NCBI RefSeq assembly: GCF_003576645.1
Contig: NC_044918.1
Span: forward strand, 32,997,740 to 33,061,739
DNA length: 64,000 nt
Origin: Ipomoea triloba
Lineage: Eukaryota; Streptophyta; Magnoliopsida; Solanales; Convolvulaceae
Reading direction: 5' to 3'
Position numbers and translations under genes: made by a program. Below, piece by piece: positions 53,000 through 64,000 of the stretch; positions within the stretch are counted from its first letter, which is position 1, and each line of letters begins with the position of its first letter. The notes beneath the pieces are model-generated. The model was not told the DNA's origin and ran no database searches. It worked only from the letters and a program-made list of their open reading frames with translations.

Positions 53000-54185
53000 A
53001 TGCAACGCATGAAGGTAGCAGGGGCGTTGCAGAGACCAAATGGCATTCTCCTGTAAGCAAATGTACCAAACGGACAAGTGAATGTTGTTTTCTCTTAAGC
53101 AAATGTACCAAACGGACAAGTGAATGTTGTTTTCTCTTGATCTTCCAAGGCTACTGGACAAGTGAATGTTGTTTTCTCTTGATCTTCCAAGGCTACTCGA
53201 ATTTGAAAGTATCCGCTCATTCCGTCCAAGAAATAGTAGTAACCGTACCCGCTTACTTTTTCTATCATTTGATCTATAAAAGGCAATGGAAAGTGGTCTT
53301 TACGGGTGGCCTCGTTGAGCTTTCTATAGTCAATACAGACTCTCCATCCAGTTACCTTTCTCGTAGGAATCAGTTCCTTGTTATCATTTTCAGTGACTGT
53401 GATTCCTCCTTTCTTTGGTACTACGTGAGTCGAGCTGACCCACGTGCTGTCTGAAATAGGGTAGATCATTCCGACATCCATAAGCTTGATCACTTTGTTC
53501 TTCACAATTTCAAATGTGTTTGGGTTAAGTCGACGTTGCGGTTATGCCACAGGTTTGGATCCTTCTTCCAATAGAATTTTATGTGTGCAAATGGTCGGAT
53601 TAATCCCTTTCAAGTCAGTCATCTTCCAACCTATAGCTTCTTTGTTTCTTTTCAGCATTGTTATTAGTTGTTCTTTTTGTCTTTCTGAAAGATCTGTCGC
53701 GATGACAACTGGTAATGTAACACCCCCAAATTCTAATACATAAATAAACAATAAGTCTTGCTAACCATTCGGAAAATAAATGCGGAAGCGAAACTAAAAC
53801 TTAAACTATGGGGTGCTATGCCACACTTGTNCGGTCGCGAACCGTAAAATTTTTAAGGAACGAATTTTCAGCTTAGATTTCCTAGGAAATGGATGATTAT
53901 GCATATTATGACTAAGTATGAACTTCCTGCTTAGTTAAGTTGGAATTAGACGGACTACAAGGGTGAAAATTTATTTTGACCGTAACATCGCAGAATTTCG
54001 CGGTGTACCGAACCTAGCCCAATTTTGAGTTTCAGTCTGAGATAAATTTTTAGTTTCGGAATTATTCCTATTTAAATTATTTCCTACTGAAATTATATCT
54101 GTTTTGACCCTTACCAATCCAATTGAAGATATTTTTCTTGAGTTACCATAAGATTTTGACACTTGTCACCATTTCTAGCCACATG
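53000..54185 (-). pseudogene. Misplaced or duplicated Athila RT with LTR D and C junctions
   Basis: Near-identical to 35653-36880: Athila RT fingers, the family D LTR end and family C sequence in plus orientation after an N at 53831. A few SNPs distinguish the copies. It is joined without N to family C sequence at about 52998 and contains 42-bp step-back duplications at 53055-53197. Confidence 0.75.
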
Positions 54186-54186
54186 N

Positions 54187-56055
54187 CAAAGTCGTTCAAC
54201 AACTATTTCCTCAAAATTCACCATATTCAATCTTTATCTCAATATTTCCATATAACAATTTCCTTAATAAATATCGTAATATCGTCACCACTCAAAATTC
54301 CTTTAAACCATAATATCTTTACCAAAGAGATATTTTAAATCCTCAAGTAAACACCAACAATCCCCAAATCAAAAGAATCACTTCCAAGTTCTTAAAATAA
54401 TAACCAAAGAGAGAATTCCAACCTCTCCAAATAAATTCGAAAGGAGTAGTTCCAATCTTTCAACATAACCACCAAATAGAGAGTATTGCCCATAACAAAG
54501 ATCTCACAATAATCATCAAATATAATCCTTCAAATAATTAGTCCCACCTTGATAATATATTAATTACCATTCCGTCTATTCATCCAGTCATTAAACCTTA
54601 ATAACTGTTATCAGTCCTTAATCACTATAATTAGAGCTTAATTACCTCCTGAACTCCATTGTTAATCCATCATTAATTACTAAGTCCTTAATTAAGCTCT
54701 AATTACTATCTATAATCATTACAATCATCAGTAATAACCATCCTAACTTTATCACCATTAACTCACTAACTACCTCACAATTATCATTAACACATCCATA
54801 ATCATACTAAGCATAATTCAGAAAATTCAGCTTGGCGCAATCCGAAAGATTGAGCCGGTAAAAATAGTTCCCGAACTCTTTTTCACTTGAAATTTTTATG
54901 GTAGAATCCCAACTTATAGTACTTGATGTCCGTAAAACGTTTTGGTCATTTTGGTTCGCGAATAAACACAGAAAATTCCATCTTTGCCCTTGGCAGTGTG
55001 CTGTCCGGAAATTTTTCTCTCTCTGGACCAGTTTTGGGAAAAATTCCGAAAACCATACTTATACTACTCCGATCATTATGAAATTTTATATGCAGGTTCT
55101 ACACTTATAGAACTACATGNTCCAAAGTCGTTCAACAACTATTTCCTCAAAATTCACCATATTCAATCTTTATCTCAATATTTCCATATAACAATTTCCT
55201 TAATAAATATCGTAATATCGTCACCACTCAAAATTCCTTTAAACCATAATATCTTTACCAAAGAGATATTTTAAATCCTCAAGTAAACACCAACAATCCC
55301 CAAATCAAAAGAATCACTTCCAAGTTCTTAAAATAATAACCAAAGAGAGAATTCCAACCTCTCCAAATAAATTCGAAAGGAGTAGTTCCAATCTTTCAAC
55401 ATAACCACCAAATAGAGAGTATTGCCCATAACAAAGATCTCACAATAATCATCAAATATAATCCTTCAAATAATTAGTCCCACCTTGATAATATATTAAT
55501 TACCATTCCGTCTATTCATCCAGTCATTAAACCTTAATAACTGTTATCAGTCCTTAATCACTATAATTAGAGCTTAATTACCTCCTGAACTCCATTGTTA
55601 ATCCATCATTAATTACTAAGTCCTTAATTAAGCTCTAATTACTATCTATAATCATTACAATCATCAGTAATAACCATCCTAACTTTATCACCATTAACTC
55701 ACTAACTACCTCACAATTATCATTAACACATCCATAATCATACTAAGCATAATTCAGAAAATTCAGCTTGGCGCAATCCGAAAGATTGAGCCGGTAAAAA
55801 TAGTTCCCGAACTCTTTTTCACTTGAAATTTTTATGGTAGAATCCCAACTTATAGTACTTGATGTCCGTAAAACGTTTTGGTCATTTTGGTTCGCGAATA
55901 AACACAGAAAATTCCATCTTTGCCCTTGGCAGTGTGCTGTCCGGAAATTTTTCTCTCTCTGGACCAGTTTTGGGAAAAATTCCGAAAACCATACTTATAC
56001 TACTCCGATCATTATGAAATTTTATATGCAGGTTCTACACTTATAGAACTACATG
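54187..56055 (-). repeat. Family C LTR block placed twice
   Basis: 54187-55119 and 55121-56055 are the same sequence with Ns at 55120 and 56056. It includes a TTAATNA-rich degenerate stretch like that at 40540-41330. Confidence 0.9.
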
Positions 56056-57189
56056 NTACTCCGATCATTATGAAATTTTATATGCAGGTTCTACACTTAT
56101 AGAACTACATGTTTAAAAAAAATGGGATCAAAATACCTTACCGATTTTTCCCAGTAAATCTCGGAAGTTACTGCCAGAGACTATCCTTATTTATTTTCAC
56201 TATTTTCACAAGTATAAGCCTATATGGACATAAATACAACATATACAAGCATATCCAAGCTATGAACATGTATAAAAAAAATATTTCCAAAGCTCAAAAA
56301 ACACCATATTTCAACCAAATAATCAATTATCTAATTTCAAGTGACTAATCCGACTTAAGGGATTTCCTTACCTCAACCGGGTTACTAGTTCTCGTAGAAG
56401 GCTTTTGGAGTTGATTTCCCCAATTTCACCTTAAAACCCTATGATTCCACCAACAACATAACACAACATACAAGAAATCTTAACTTAGATTCATGCTCTA
56501 GGAAGGATTATAAAGCTTTTTACCGAATAAAATCGAAGTCTTACCGAATATTTGGAGGGATCTATGAAGAACTTGGCTATGGAAGCAATGGAGGAAGAAG
56601 ATGATGAAGATGATCTCTTTCTCTCTCCTCTCCTCTTCATTTCGGCAAAAGCAAGGGAAAATGGGAAAAAATATGGAAACAATTGCTTTTATATTTTCCC
56701 TTTGGCTTATGGGATAAGATTCCACTTGTGATAAGATCAAACTTGGAAAATAATAAAATAAGCTAAAATATCTTAGCTTAGACTGATCGGGATTGAAACA
56801 GATGAAATTTCGTTAGAAAATAATCTAAATCCAATAATTTTTGAAACCACAAATTTATTCCAGACTAACCCTCAAAATTGGGCTAGGTTCGGTACACCGC
56901 GAAATTTAGCGATGTACGATCAAAATAAATTTTCGCTGCTACGAGCTGATTTAATTAAATAGGAAATTCAAGAATAATAGTATGGTGCCTAAAAATCCAT
57001 TTCCTAGGACAAACGGGTCCGAACACCAGCTCCTAAAATTTTACGGTTCGTGACCGGGACGTACGATCGCAGCTTAATAACAACTATACTCACTTATAAA
57101 AATTCTTTTGAAGTATCGGGAGATCATAACTTATGAATGTCAACGCCTTAGGATAAAATAATAATGTTAGGAAAATACGGGGTATTACA

Positions 57190-58370
57190 AAAAGACCCGG
57201 TGATCTTAGAAGAGTGGATTCAGACGTTTGACAAGTTACTTAACGCAGTGAATTGTCCTGCGAATCAGCGAGTGCCTTCTGCAGTGTACTACTTGACGAA
57301 AGCTGCTGACAACTGGTGGTCTGCAGTGTACTACTTGACGAAAGCTGCTGACAACTGGTGGTCAACAGTTGGACCTGATCTACTACAAGACCCAGACTGG
57401 TGGTCAACAGTTGGACCTGATCTACTACAAGACCCAGAGTTTGGCTGGGAAGTTGGACCTGATCTACTACAAGACCCAGAGTTTGGCTGGGAAGAGTTCA
57501 AAGTGGAATTGAGAGACCCAGAGTTTGGCTGGGAAGAGTTCAAAGTGGAATTGAGCGGGCAATTTTATACCGAGCGCATAAAAGGGATTAAATGTGAGGA
57601 GTTTCTTTGACTGAAACAGAAGGGAACAACAATTCAAGAATACCATGATCAATATGTGGAACTAATGCGTTTTGCTCAGGAAATTGTACCTGACGAGGCA
57701 AGCAAGGCAAGAAGGTTTGTTCGGGGATTGGACTGGAGCATAAGAGGAATGATCGCGCCGTTTATGTGCTCTACTTTGAAAGAAGCATATGATAGAGCCT
57801 CGGATCATTATCAGGTGTATCTGGATCAGTAGGAGGTTTACGGCCGAAGCAAAAGAAAGGCTGATAATAAACCACAGAGGTTCTCGGCAGTAAACAAGAA
57901 GGTGAATCTAGGAAGTTTTACTCCAACAACCGGCAAGGGAAGGGAAGGAATCAATTGGGGAAATCGTTCTACTTGTCGATGGTGCGGAAGAATTCATCCC
58001 GGGGAAAATTGTCAAGGGATGAAAGTTAAATGTTACACGTGTGGTCTTTTTGGGCACAAGTCTTTTGAGTGCCAAAGACAAATAGACAGCCCACAGAAAG
58101 CTCTGCAAAATGTGAACCAAGGGAGAAGATTCAACGGGAACAATGGTCAGAAGCCTGCTGGGACAGAAATGAGACGAACTAACTTCCAACCAGCAAATTT
58201 GGGAAGACCCGTGAACACCCCACCGAGCTCCAATCATAAAGGAAAACAAGTGATGGGAGAGAGCAGTACGGGGAACCAAGGTAGAATCTACATCGTCAAC
58301 AGCACTCAGGCGCGAATCCGTAACTGGTACATTTTTCATAAACTCAGTACCTGGATTAGTGCTATTTGAC
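57190..58370 (+). pseudogene. Element B gag, 3' part
   Basis: Resumes in frame with EEWIQTFDKLLNAVN and continues through the CEEFL, EIVPDEASKARRFVRG and ASDHYQV blocks. Two knuckles follow, CRWCGRIHPGENC and CYTCGLFGHKSFEC. Five consecutive 42-bp step-back duplications (57278-57555) inflate it but keep frame. Real-looking lesions are TGA at 57608, TAG at 57830 and a frameshift near 58310 before protease. Confidence 0.85.
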
Positions 58371-61300
58371 ACAGGAGCTACCAACTCGTTTATATCATCT
58401 ACATTTGCTGATAGATTGAATTTAAAGCCTACTATTGAGTTAGATCTAAATGTCAAAACTGCCTCAGGAATAATAGTAGCCTGTAGAGATGGTTACGAGA
58501 ACGTTATAATAGAGATAGCCGGATCTAATTGTCCTGGAAACCTCGTTCGTTTTGAACTTGAGGGCATTGATGTAGTGCTCGGGATGGATTGGTTGAATGA
58601 GTACAAAGCACAAATCTTGTGCAACGAACGAAAGGTCGTCCTACGAGGACCGAAAGGAAGGAGGATAACATATCGGGGAATTGACAGGCAACCTGAGTCA
58701 AGCTTGTTGACGACACAGAAATTGAAGAAGTACGCACACCAGGGATGCGAAGTATATCTTTGTTTAGTGCAAGGTGTCGAAGGAGAAGAACTAGAGATTG
58801 ATCGAATTCCGATCGTGTGCGAATTTCCTGACGTATTCCCTAATGATCTTACGAAAATGCCGCCAGAGAGAGAAGTGGAATTCACCATCGATTTGGTACC
58901 AGGAACCTCACCTATCTCGAAAGCGACTTATCGAATGGCACCTAAAGAGATGGAGGAATTGAAGGCACAATTGGCGGGATTACTAGAGAAGGGATTTATT
59001 AGGCCGAGTGTATCGCCTTGGGGTGCACCGGTGTTATTCGTTAAGAAGAAGGATGGGAGTCTTAGACTGTGTATCGATTATAGAGAACTTAATCGAGTCA
59101 CAGTAAAGAACAAGTACCCGTTGCCGAGGATCGATGATTTGTTTGATCAGTTGAAAGGAGCGGGCGTATTTTCAAAGATTGACTTACGATCAGGGTATCA
59201 CCAAGTGCGAGTTGCAGAGAAGGATGTGCCTAAGACGGCATTTCGAACAAGATACGGACACTATGAATTTACGGTTATGCCATTTGGAGTGACTAACGCC
59301 CCAGGAACCTTTATGGACATGATGAATCGAATTTTCCTCCCATATTTGGATAAATTCGTTGTGGTATTTATAGATGATATCTTGGTCTATTCAAAGACAC
59401 CGGAGGACCGTGAGGAACATCTCCGAGTAGTGTTGCAGACGTTAAGGGAAAGGAAACTCTTTGCAAAATTGTCAAAATGCGAATTCTGGAAGAAAGAAGT
59501 CGCTTTTCTTGGACACATAATCACAAAAGAAGGGATAGCGGTAGATCCAGCCAAGATACGAGCAGTGATTGAATGGGAGGCGCCCAAATCAATTACAGAA
59601 ATCCGCAGTTTCTTAGGTTTAGCGGGTTATTACCGAAGATTTGTTCAAGATTTTTCCAAGATAGCTAGACCGCTAACAAACCTGCTCAAAAAGACGACCA
59701 AGTATAATTGGAGCGAAGAATGTGAACAGGCATTCCAAGAACTTAAGAAAAGGTTAACAACTGCTCCAGTGTTGACCTTACCGGTTGGGACAGAAGGATA
59801 TGAGTTGTACACTGATGCATCTCATAAAGGACTTGGATGCGTCTTAATGCAAAATGGAAGGGTAATAGCTTATGCTTCTCGTCAATTAAAATCCCATGAA
59901 ACCAACTACCCGACACATGATTTAGAACTAGCAGCTGTGGTGTTTGCTCTCAAAATTTGGCGACACTATCTCTATGGGGTCTCATGCAAAATTTTCACGG
60001 ACCACAAGAGTTTGAAGTATATCTTCACTCAGAGAGACCTTAATCTAAGACAAAGAAGGTGGTTGGAGTTGATTAAAGATTATGACTTGGAAATTCAATA
60101 CCAAGAGGGTAAAGCAAACAAGGTGGCTGATGCTTTGAGTCGAAAATCAAACCACGCTCTTTGGATATTACCCGAACAACTATGTAAGGATTTTCAAAGA
60201 CTCAATTTGGAGGTAAAAATGAGTGGACAGGTGGAAGAAGAAATGAAATTATATTATATGTCTGCTACTCTAACCTTATTTGAAGAAATTAAGCAAGCAC
60301 AAGTAGAGGATGATTGGATAAAGAACATCAAGGAAAAGATGGTAAACGGAAAACATGGTTCATTTGAATTACACCCAGATGGGAGTGTCAAATTCCAAGG
60401 TAGGTGGATAATACCAAAAGGGTGTAAGAAGATAATGGAACAATTAATGAAGGAAGGCCATAATACACCCTATTCAGTTCATCCTGGTGGGGATAAACTG
60501 TACAAGGACTTGAAACAAAACTTCTGGTGGTCAGGCATGAAGAAGGATGTAGCTGAATTTGTGGCTAGATGTTTAAACTGTCAAAAGGTTAAGGCGGAAA
60601 GAAGTAAACCAAGGGGATTACTGCAGCCATTAGAGATTCCGCAATGGAAATGGGATTCAATCTCGATGGATTTCGTAGGAGGATTGCCTAGAACCAAGTC
60701 TGGAAATGATCAAGTGTGGGTTATTGTCGATCGACTGACCAAAACAGCAAGGTTCATTGCAATGAACAAGACATGGTCAATGGAAAAGTTAGCAAGAGCT
60801 TATATAAAACACGTGGTTAAATATCACGGAGTAGTGCAAGATATCGTTTCAGACCGAGACTCACGATTTCTATCACGTTTTTGGCAAGCGTTGCAAATGG
60901 CAATGGGAACGCAACTCAAGTTAAGTACAGCTTTTCACCCTGCCACCGATGGCCAAACGGAACGAACGATACAGACATTGGAAGATATGCTCAGAGGTTG
61001 TGTACTTGACTTCCAAGGTGCATGGGACGAGCAATTGGATTTAGTAGAACTTTCCTATAACAATAGCTATCATGCAAGTATAGGAATGGCTCCTTATGAA
61101 GCACTGTATGGGCGAAAATGTCGAAGTCCTCTGTGTTGGAGTGACAAAAGCAATGTAGTTATACTTGGACCTCAATACTTACAAGAGACTACTGAGGCAA
61201 TCAAAATGATTCGAGGAAGGATGAAAATCGCACAGGATCGTCAAAAGTCCTATGCCGATCTGAAACGACAATTCACCGAACATCAAGTTGGAGAAAAGGT

Positions 61301-61715
61301 GCTATTAAAAATCTCACCAACTAAAGGAGTCAAAAGATTTGGAAAGAAAGGGAAGTTGAGTCCTCGTTATATAGGACCATACGAAATCTTAGAAAGGATA
61401 GGAAATTTAGCCTATCGACTGGCCCTACCGATTGAGCTTGACCGGGTACATAATATATTTCATGTTTCTCAACTCAAGCAGTATGTGCCTGATACATCTC
61501 ATGTACTGGAACCTAAGGAGTTGGATATAGATGATTCGTTAACATACGAAGAAAGACCAATTCAGATCTTGGATTTTAAAACCCGAGATACAAGGAGAAA
61601 GTCAGTCAAAATGATCAAAGTCCAATGGTCGAATCATAGTCCTGAGGAAGCCACGTGGGAATTGGAAAGCGTTATGAGGGAACGCTATCCAGAATTATTT
61701 AATTCAGGTGCGTAG
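58359..61715 (+). CDS. Element B Pol: protease-RT-RNase H-integrase-chromodomain
   Basis: 1118 open codons from the ATT/ATG region at the protease. Retropepsin DTGATNSF at residue 4 and VLGMDWL near 80. RT fingers [17 protein letters not shown], palm [10 protein letters not shown] near 338. RNase [13 protein letters not shown] near 481 and DHKSLKYIF. Integrase zinc site H...H...CLNCQ near 695-740. DDE residues in SMDFVGG (about 770), VSDRDSRF (about 831) and DGQTERTIQ (about 866). The C-terminus is a chromodomain-like module ([28 protein letters not shown]) typical of Tekay/Del chromoviruses. No internal stop. Upstream gag is damaged, so autonomy is doubtful, but Pol itself looks intact. Confidence 0.95.
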   Translation: MLFDTGATNSFISSTFADRLNLKPTIELDLNVKTASGIIVACRDGYENVIIEIAGSNCPGNLVRFELEGIDVVLGMDWLNEYKAQILCNERKVVLRGPKGRRITYRGIDRQPESSLLTTQKLKKYAHQGCEVYLCLVQGVEGEELEIDRIPIVCEFPDVFPNDLTKMPPEREVEFTIDLVPGTSPISKATYRMAPKEMEELKAQLAGLLEKGFIRPSVSPWGAPVLFVKKKDGSLRLCIDYRELNRVTVKNKYPLPRIDDLFDQLKGAGVFSKIDLRSGYHQVRVAEKDVPKTAFRTRYGHYEFTVMPFGVTNAPGTFMDMMNRIFLPYLDKFVVVFIDDILVYSKTPEDREEHLRVVLQTLRERKLFAKLSKCEFWKKEVAFLGHIITKEGIAVDPAKIRAVIEWEAPKSITEIRSFLGLAGYYRRFVQDFSKIARPLTNLLKKTTKYNWSEECEQAFQELKKRLTTAPVLTLPVGTEGYELYTDASHKGLGCVLMQNGRVIAYASRQLKSHETNYPTHDLELAAVVFALKIWRHYLYGVSCKIFTDHKSLKYIFTQRDLNLRQRRWLELIKDYDLEIQYQEGKANKVADALSRKSNHALWILPEQLCKDFQRLNLEVKMSGQVEEEMKLYYMSATLTLFEEIKQAQVEDDWIKNIKEKMVNGKHGSFELHPDGSVKFQGRWIIPKGCKKIMEQLMKEGHNTPYSVHPGGDKLYKDLKQNFWWSGMKKDVAEFVARCLNCQKVKAERSKPRGLLQPLEIPQWKWDSISMDFVGGLPRTKSGNDQVWVIVDRLTKTARFIAMNKTWSMEKLARAYIKHVVKYHGVVQDIVSDRDSRFLSRFWQALQMAMGTQLKLSTAFHPATDGQTERTIQTLEDMLRGCVLDFQGAWDEQLDLVELSYNNSYHASIGMAPYEALYGRKCRSPLCWSDKSNVVILGPQYLQETTEAIKMIRGRMKIAQDRQKSYADLKRQFTEHQVGEKVLLKISPTKGVKRFGKKGKLSPRYIGPYEILERIGNLAYRLALPIELDRVHNIFHVSQLKQYVPDTSHVLEPKELDIDDSLTYEERPIQILDFKTRDTRRKSVKMIKVQWSNHSPEEATWELESVMRERYPELFNSGA

Positions 61716-61871
61716 GAATTGATTTACTTATGTCTAAAACTATTTTTGCATGCTATAGCTAAGTATGTTAAGAATCCATTATGTGTGGCAAAGGTGAATA
61801 GAAATTTATTTAAGAACCGAGGTTAGTGAGAGTAAGTTTCGAGTACGAAACTCTTTTTAAGGAGGGTGGAC
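61716..61871 (+). other. Element B 3' UTR and polypurine tract
   Basis: Short spacer ending AAGGAGGGTGGAC before the LTR. The LTR start reads TATAACCCC here in place of TGTAACCCC. Confidence 0.75.
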
Positions 61872-62667
61872 TATAACCCCTCACCTATTCCGATAATTTT
61901 TGAGTTCGAGGAATAAATATTATTATTTTAAGCTATAATAATTATGAAATAAACCCTGGTACTTTCAAAAAATATTTTTTTCTTAAAATAGTTATTAATA
62001 AGTTACGATCTACGTACCAGGCACGAACCGTGAAAATTTTAGGGACACATATTTGGTTCGAATTTCCATAAGAAATGGATTATATTGCATAATGTGATTA
62101 ATTATGAACATTCTACTTAGTTAAGATTGATACTAGATGAGTTATAAGGATGGAACTTGTTACGAGCCTGCGAACCGCTAAATTTCGCGATGTGCTGAAA
62201 AATTCGTAATTTGGGTGATTAATATCGGGATTAATTTTAGAATAATTTTGGTATTAAGAATTTCCCGAATTAAGCTATTTTCCACCAAGAATTTATCTGA
62301 TTTAATCCCTAACTGTCTAGAAAATCCATTCTTCAAAAATATCATAAATTAAAATAATGATTTCTTTTGGATAAGATCATGTTAACTTAGCCTCCATGAT
62401 TTTGTGAGTCTTCCCCCCTTGGTCGAAAATTATAAGGAGAGGAGAGAGAGTGTTTCTTCATCCCCATTGTTGATCTTCAAAGGAAACTCCATAGCCTAAA
62501 ATCTTCAAGCTCTTTAACACCAAGTAAGTTATTTGGTTTAGTGAGTTAGAACTCTTTCTAAGATTTAATCATAAATTAAGAACTCTTGAGAATGTTATTA
62601 TTATGATGAAATTGTTTAGGAAATAAGGAACTTCAACGCTTGTTTCGGTTCTAAAGCCTCTAAAAAG

Positions 62668-63936
62668 GTAAGGAAATTCCTTAAGTTGGCTAGTCACTTG
62701 AAAATGGACAATTGTATAGGTATATGTATTATGGAGTTAGGAATTTAATATGAAAACTATGTGATTAAGTTTCAACTTCTTAGTTAATTTCTATGTCAAA
62801 ATATGTGGTTGAGCTTTATATTACTCTTGATATGCATGAGTTTAACGTATGCATGCACGTATATACTATAATTACATCCATATAATTTATGTCAAGGAAA
62901 AATGTTAACAAAATAGGTGTTTTTACACTGCTTTGCTGTTCAGAAAGCTACTGCCGTGTGAGTGGACGCCCCAGTGGACGCGCGTCCACTGTGCGTCCAC
63001 TGACGTCCAGTGATTTTCGGAAAATAAGAGAAGAAGCCGTAGGTGTGGACGCCAAGGTGGACGCGCGTCCACCATGCGTCCACAGGCGTCCAGAATGTTC
63101 TGTCCAGATTTTAATTTTCAGAAAATTTGGGTATGATTTCAAACTATGTTTAAATTGTTTTCCACGGTATTATTGTTGGTTAAATGTTTAAGTATGCTTG
63201 TGTCATAATACTCGAAGGCCTATGGGCAAATCAGCTTGATTTTGAATGAAATAAATGTTTTGAGATGTGGAAGAAAATACTAATTATGTACAGGAAAGAA
63301 AGAATGTTTTGAAAATCTTAGTTTCTGGATATGTTGCAGAGATTTTGAGAAAGGGACCTACGGGAGGGCTTAAATTCCATGGCCCGGGGTTGGAATAAGG
63401 TTGGACCTACGGGAGGGCTGGAGTGCCATGGCCCGAGGTTGGGATAAGGAAACCTATGGGAAGGTTGGAGAATGCCATAGCCCAAGGTTTAAAAAAGGGG
63501 AATTGAGAAATGTTCATAAATGATGCCTCACGCATATCCAGGGGGAAGCTAAGTAATTATAAAAAACTATTGATATACTGAGCTGCGGTTCAGGTAATTA
63601 AAAGAATTAGAGCTGCGGTTCTAGTTGAAAAGGCTGAAATTCTTGAAATAGAAAGTTTATTTATTTGTCTAAAATATATGTATTTATAACTTGGAGCGAT
63701 TAATATGTCCTTATATTTAATATGAAGGAAAAGTTTATGTGATCGCCCTTATATATATATGCTGTTATGCTATGCTATGATTTGTTTGGTTGCAGATAAA
63801 TTTCCAAAGCATAGGTAAAAACTTTATAAGCTTTTATACTGCTACCATGTTTTAAAACCTTTGTCTACGCTTGAGTGGCAATGAATTTCCTTACTTAGCC
63901 GTCGTGCTAACTACACTTCATTGTGTTTCTTATCAG
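62668..63936 (+). other. Predicted LTR intron, element B 3' LTR
   Basis: Same donor and acceptor as at 44693-46063, with TTAGC-N6-GCTAA near 63895-63910. Confidence 0.6.
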
Positions 63937-64000
63937 ATGCTATCTAGCGTGGGCTCGTGCAGCCCAGAGAACTCTAATAATTCATTAGAGTTCATGTTTC
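63937..64000 (+). CDS. LTR-encoded conserved protein, element B 3' copy (partial)
   Basis: First 21 codons, identical in the visible part to the copy at 46064, cut by the window end. Confidence 0.6.
   Translation, partial: MLSSVGSCSPENSNNSLEFMF

Larger units (their letters stand above)
52367..56371 (-). other. Predicted LTR intron, family C (assembly-inflated)
   Basis: Donor TTGAG|GTAAGG at 56371, acceptor TTTCTTATCAG ending at 52367, inverted repeat TTAGC-N6-GCTAA at 52393-52408 (minus strand). The real length is shorter because of foreign and duplicated blocks inside. Exon 2 starts TTGCAG where B has ATG, and hits TGA at codon 11, so the LTR ORF is lost here. Confidence 0.5.
52058..57189 (-). 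mobile_element. Family C LTR inserted in element B gag (scrambled)
   Basis: The plus-strand borders TGTAACACCCC and GGGGTATTACA are flanked by AAAAG on both sides (52053-52057 and 57190-57194), a clean target duplication. Only LTR sequence of one orientation belongs here, so it is probably a solo LTR. The interior is disturbed: an N at 52751 repeats the preceding 280 bp, 53000-54185 is foreign, and 54187-55119 and 55121-56055 are the same block twice. Confidence 0.75.
61872..64000 (+). mobile_element. 3' LTR of element B, runs off the window
   Basis: Same modules as 43880-46960. By eye a few percent diverged, with a short deletion near 62620 and fewer repeat units in both arrays. The first dinucleotide is mutated (TA for TG), which would impair re-integration. 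Confidence 0.9.

Noticed and set aside
57164..57610. Apparent tandem protein repeats in element B gag
   Set aside because: Each repeat is an exact 42-bp step-back duplication, best explained as assembly overlap rather than a repeat protein.

Overview
The window is repeat-rich nuclear DNA from a flowering plant: nested LTR retrotransposons with AT-rich and microsatellite filler. The lineages present (Sirevirus-type Ty1/copia, Athila-type Ty3, and Tekay/Del-type chromoviruses with a C-terminal chromodomain), the tRNA-iMet and tRNA-Asp-type primer sites, plant-type splice signals and a plant mobile domain fragment point to a eudicot. An asterid such as a member of Lamiales is my best guess (low confidence, from the style of the 851-residue accessory protein). 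I see no tRNA, rRNA, CRISPR or ordinary single-copy host gene.

Layout. 1-480 is AT-rich filler ending in a TA microsatellite. 481-2596 is a mosaic: a Sirevirus LTR fragment, a Ty3 gag-protease pseudogene, an Athila-like LTR fragment and a Sirevirus leader/gag start. 2597-14665 is a large minus-strand Sirevirus with gag, a pol broken by an assembly gap, and three extra sense-strand ORFs between pol and the 3' LTR. 14666-17826 and 34705-36282 are two halves of an Athila-type element on the minus strand. It is split by a second Sirevirus (17827-34704, target duplication ACTCT, two 472-bp LTRs), whose reverse transcriptase is itself split by Tekay-type element A (21994-33682). 36283-39986 holds LTR fragments of families D and C, an Athila gag, a tRNA-Asp-type primer site and an Athila LTR. 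40042-40530 is a broken plant mobile domain ORF. 40531-42827 is a family D LTR, 42828-43849 another Athila gag. From 43880 to the window end is Tekay-type element B: 5' LTR, leader, gag (split by a family C LTR with target duplication AAAAG), an open 1118-codon protease-RT-RNase H-integrase-chromodomain ORF, and a 3' LTR running off the window.

The most interesting signal is inside the long LTRs of the Tekay-like families (A, B, C, D and D-prime). They share a module order: TATA-like box, short exon, GTAAG donor, intron, an inverted repeat TTAGC-N-GCTAA that contains a branch-point-like CTAA(C/T), an acceptor, and then, in A and B, an ORF whose ATG directly follows the acceptor CAG. The A and B proteins are clearly related. 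Further on comes an invariant AGCCTGTG followed by a hairpin whose arms differ between families but remain complementary, then the LTR end GGGTGT(T/C)ACA. This reads as a spliced gene carried within a retrotransposon LTR, plus two conserved RNA or DNA structures.

The assembly is unreliable in places. Fifteen single-N joints are often flanked by long repeated overlaps, and about twenty tandem duplications have a period of exactly 42 bp in unrelated sequences, which looks like untrimmed k-1 overlaps of a k=43 de Bruijn graph. Copy numbers and reading frames across those points should not be trusted.
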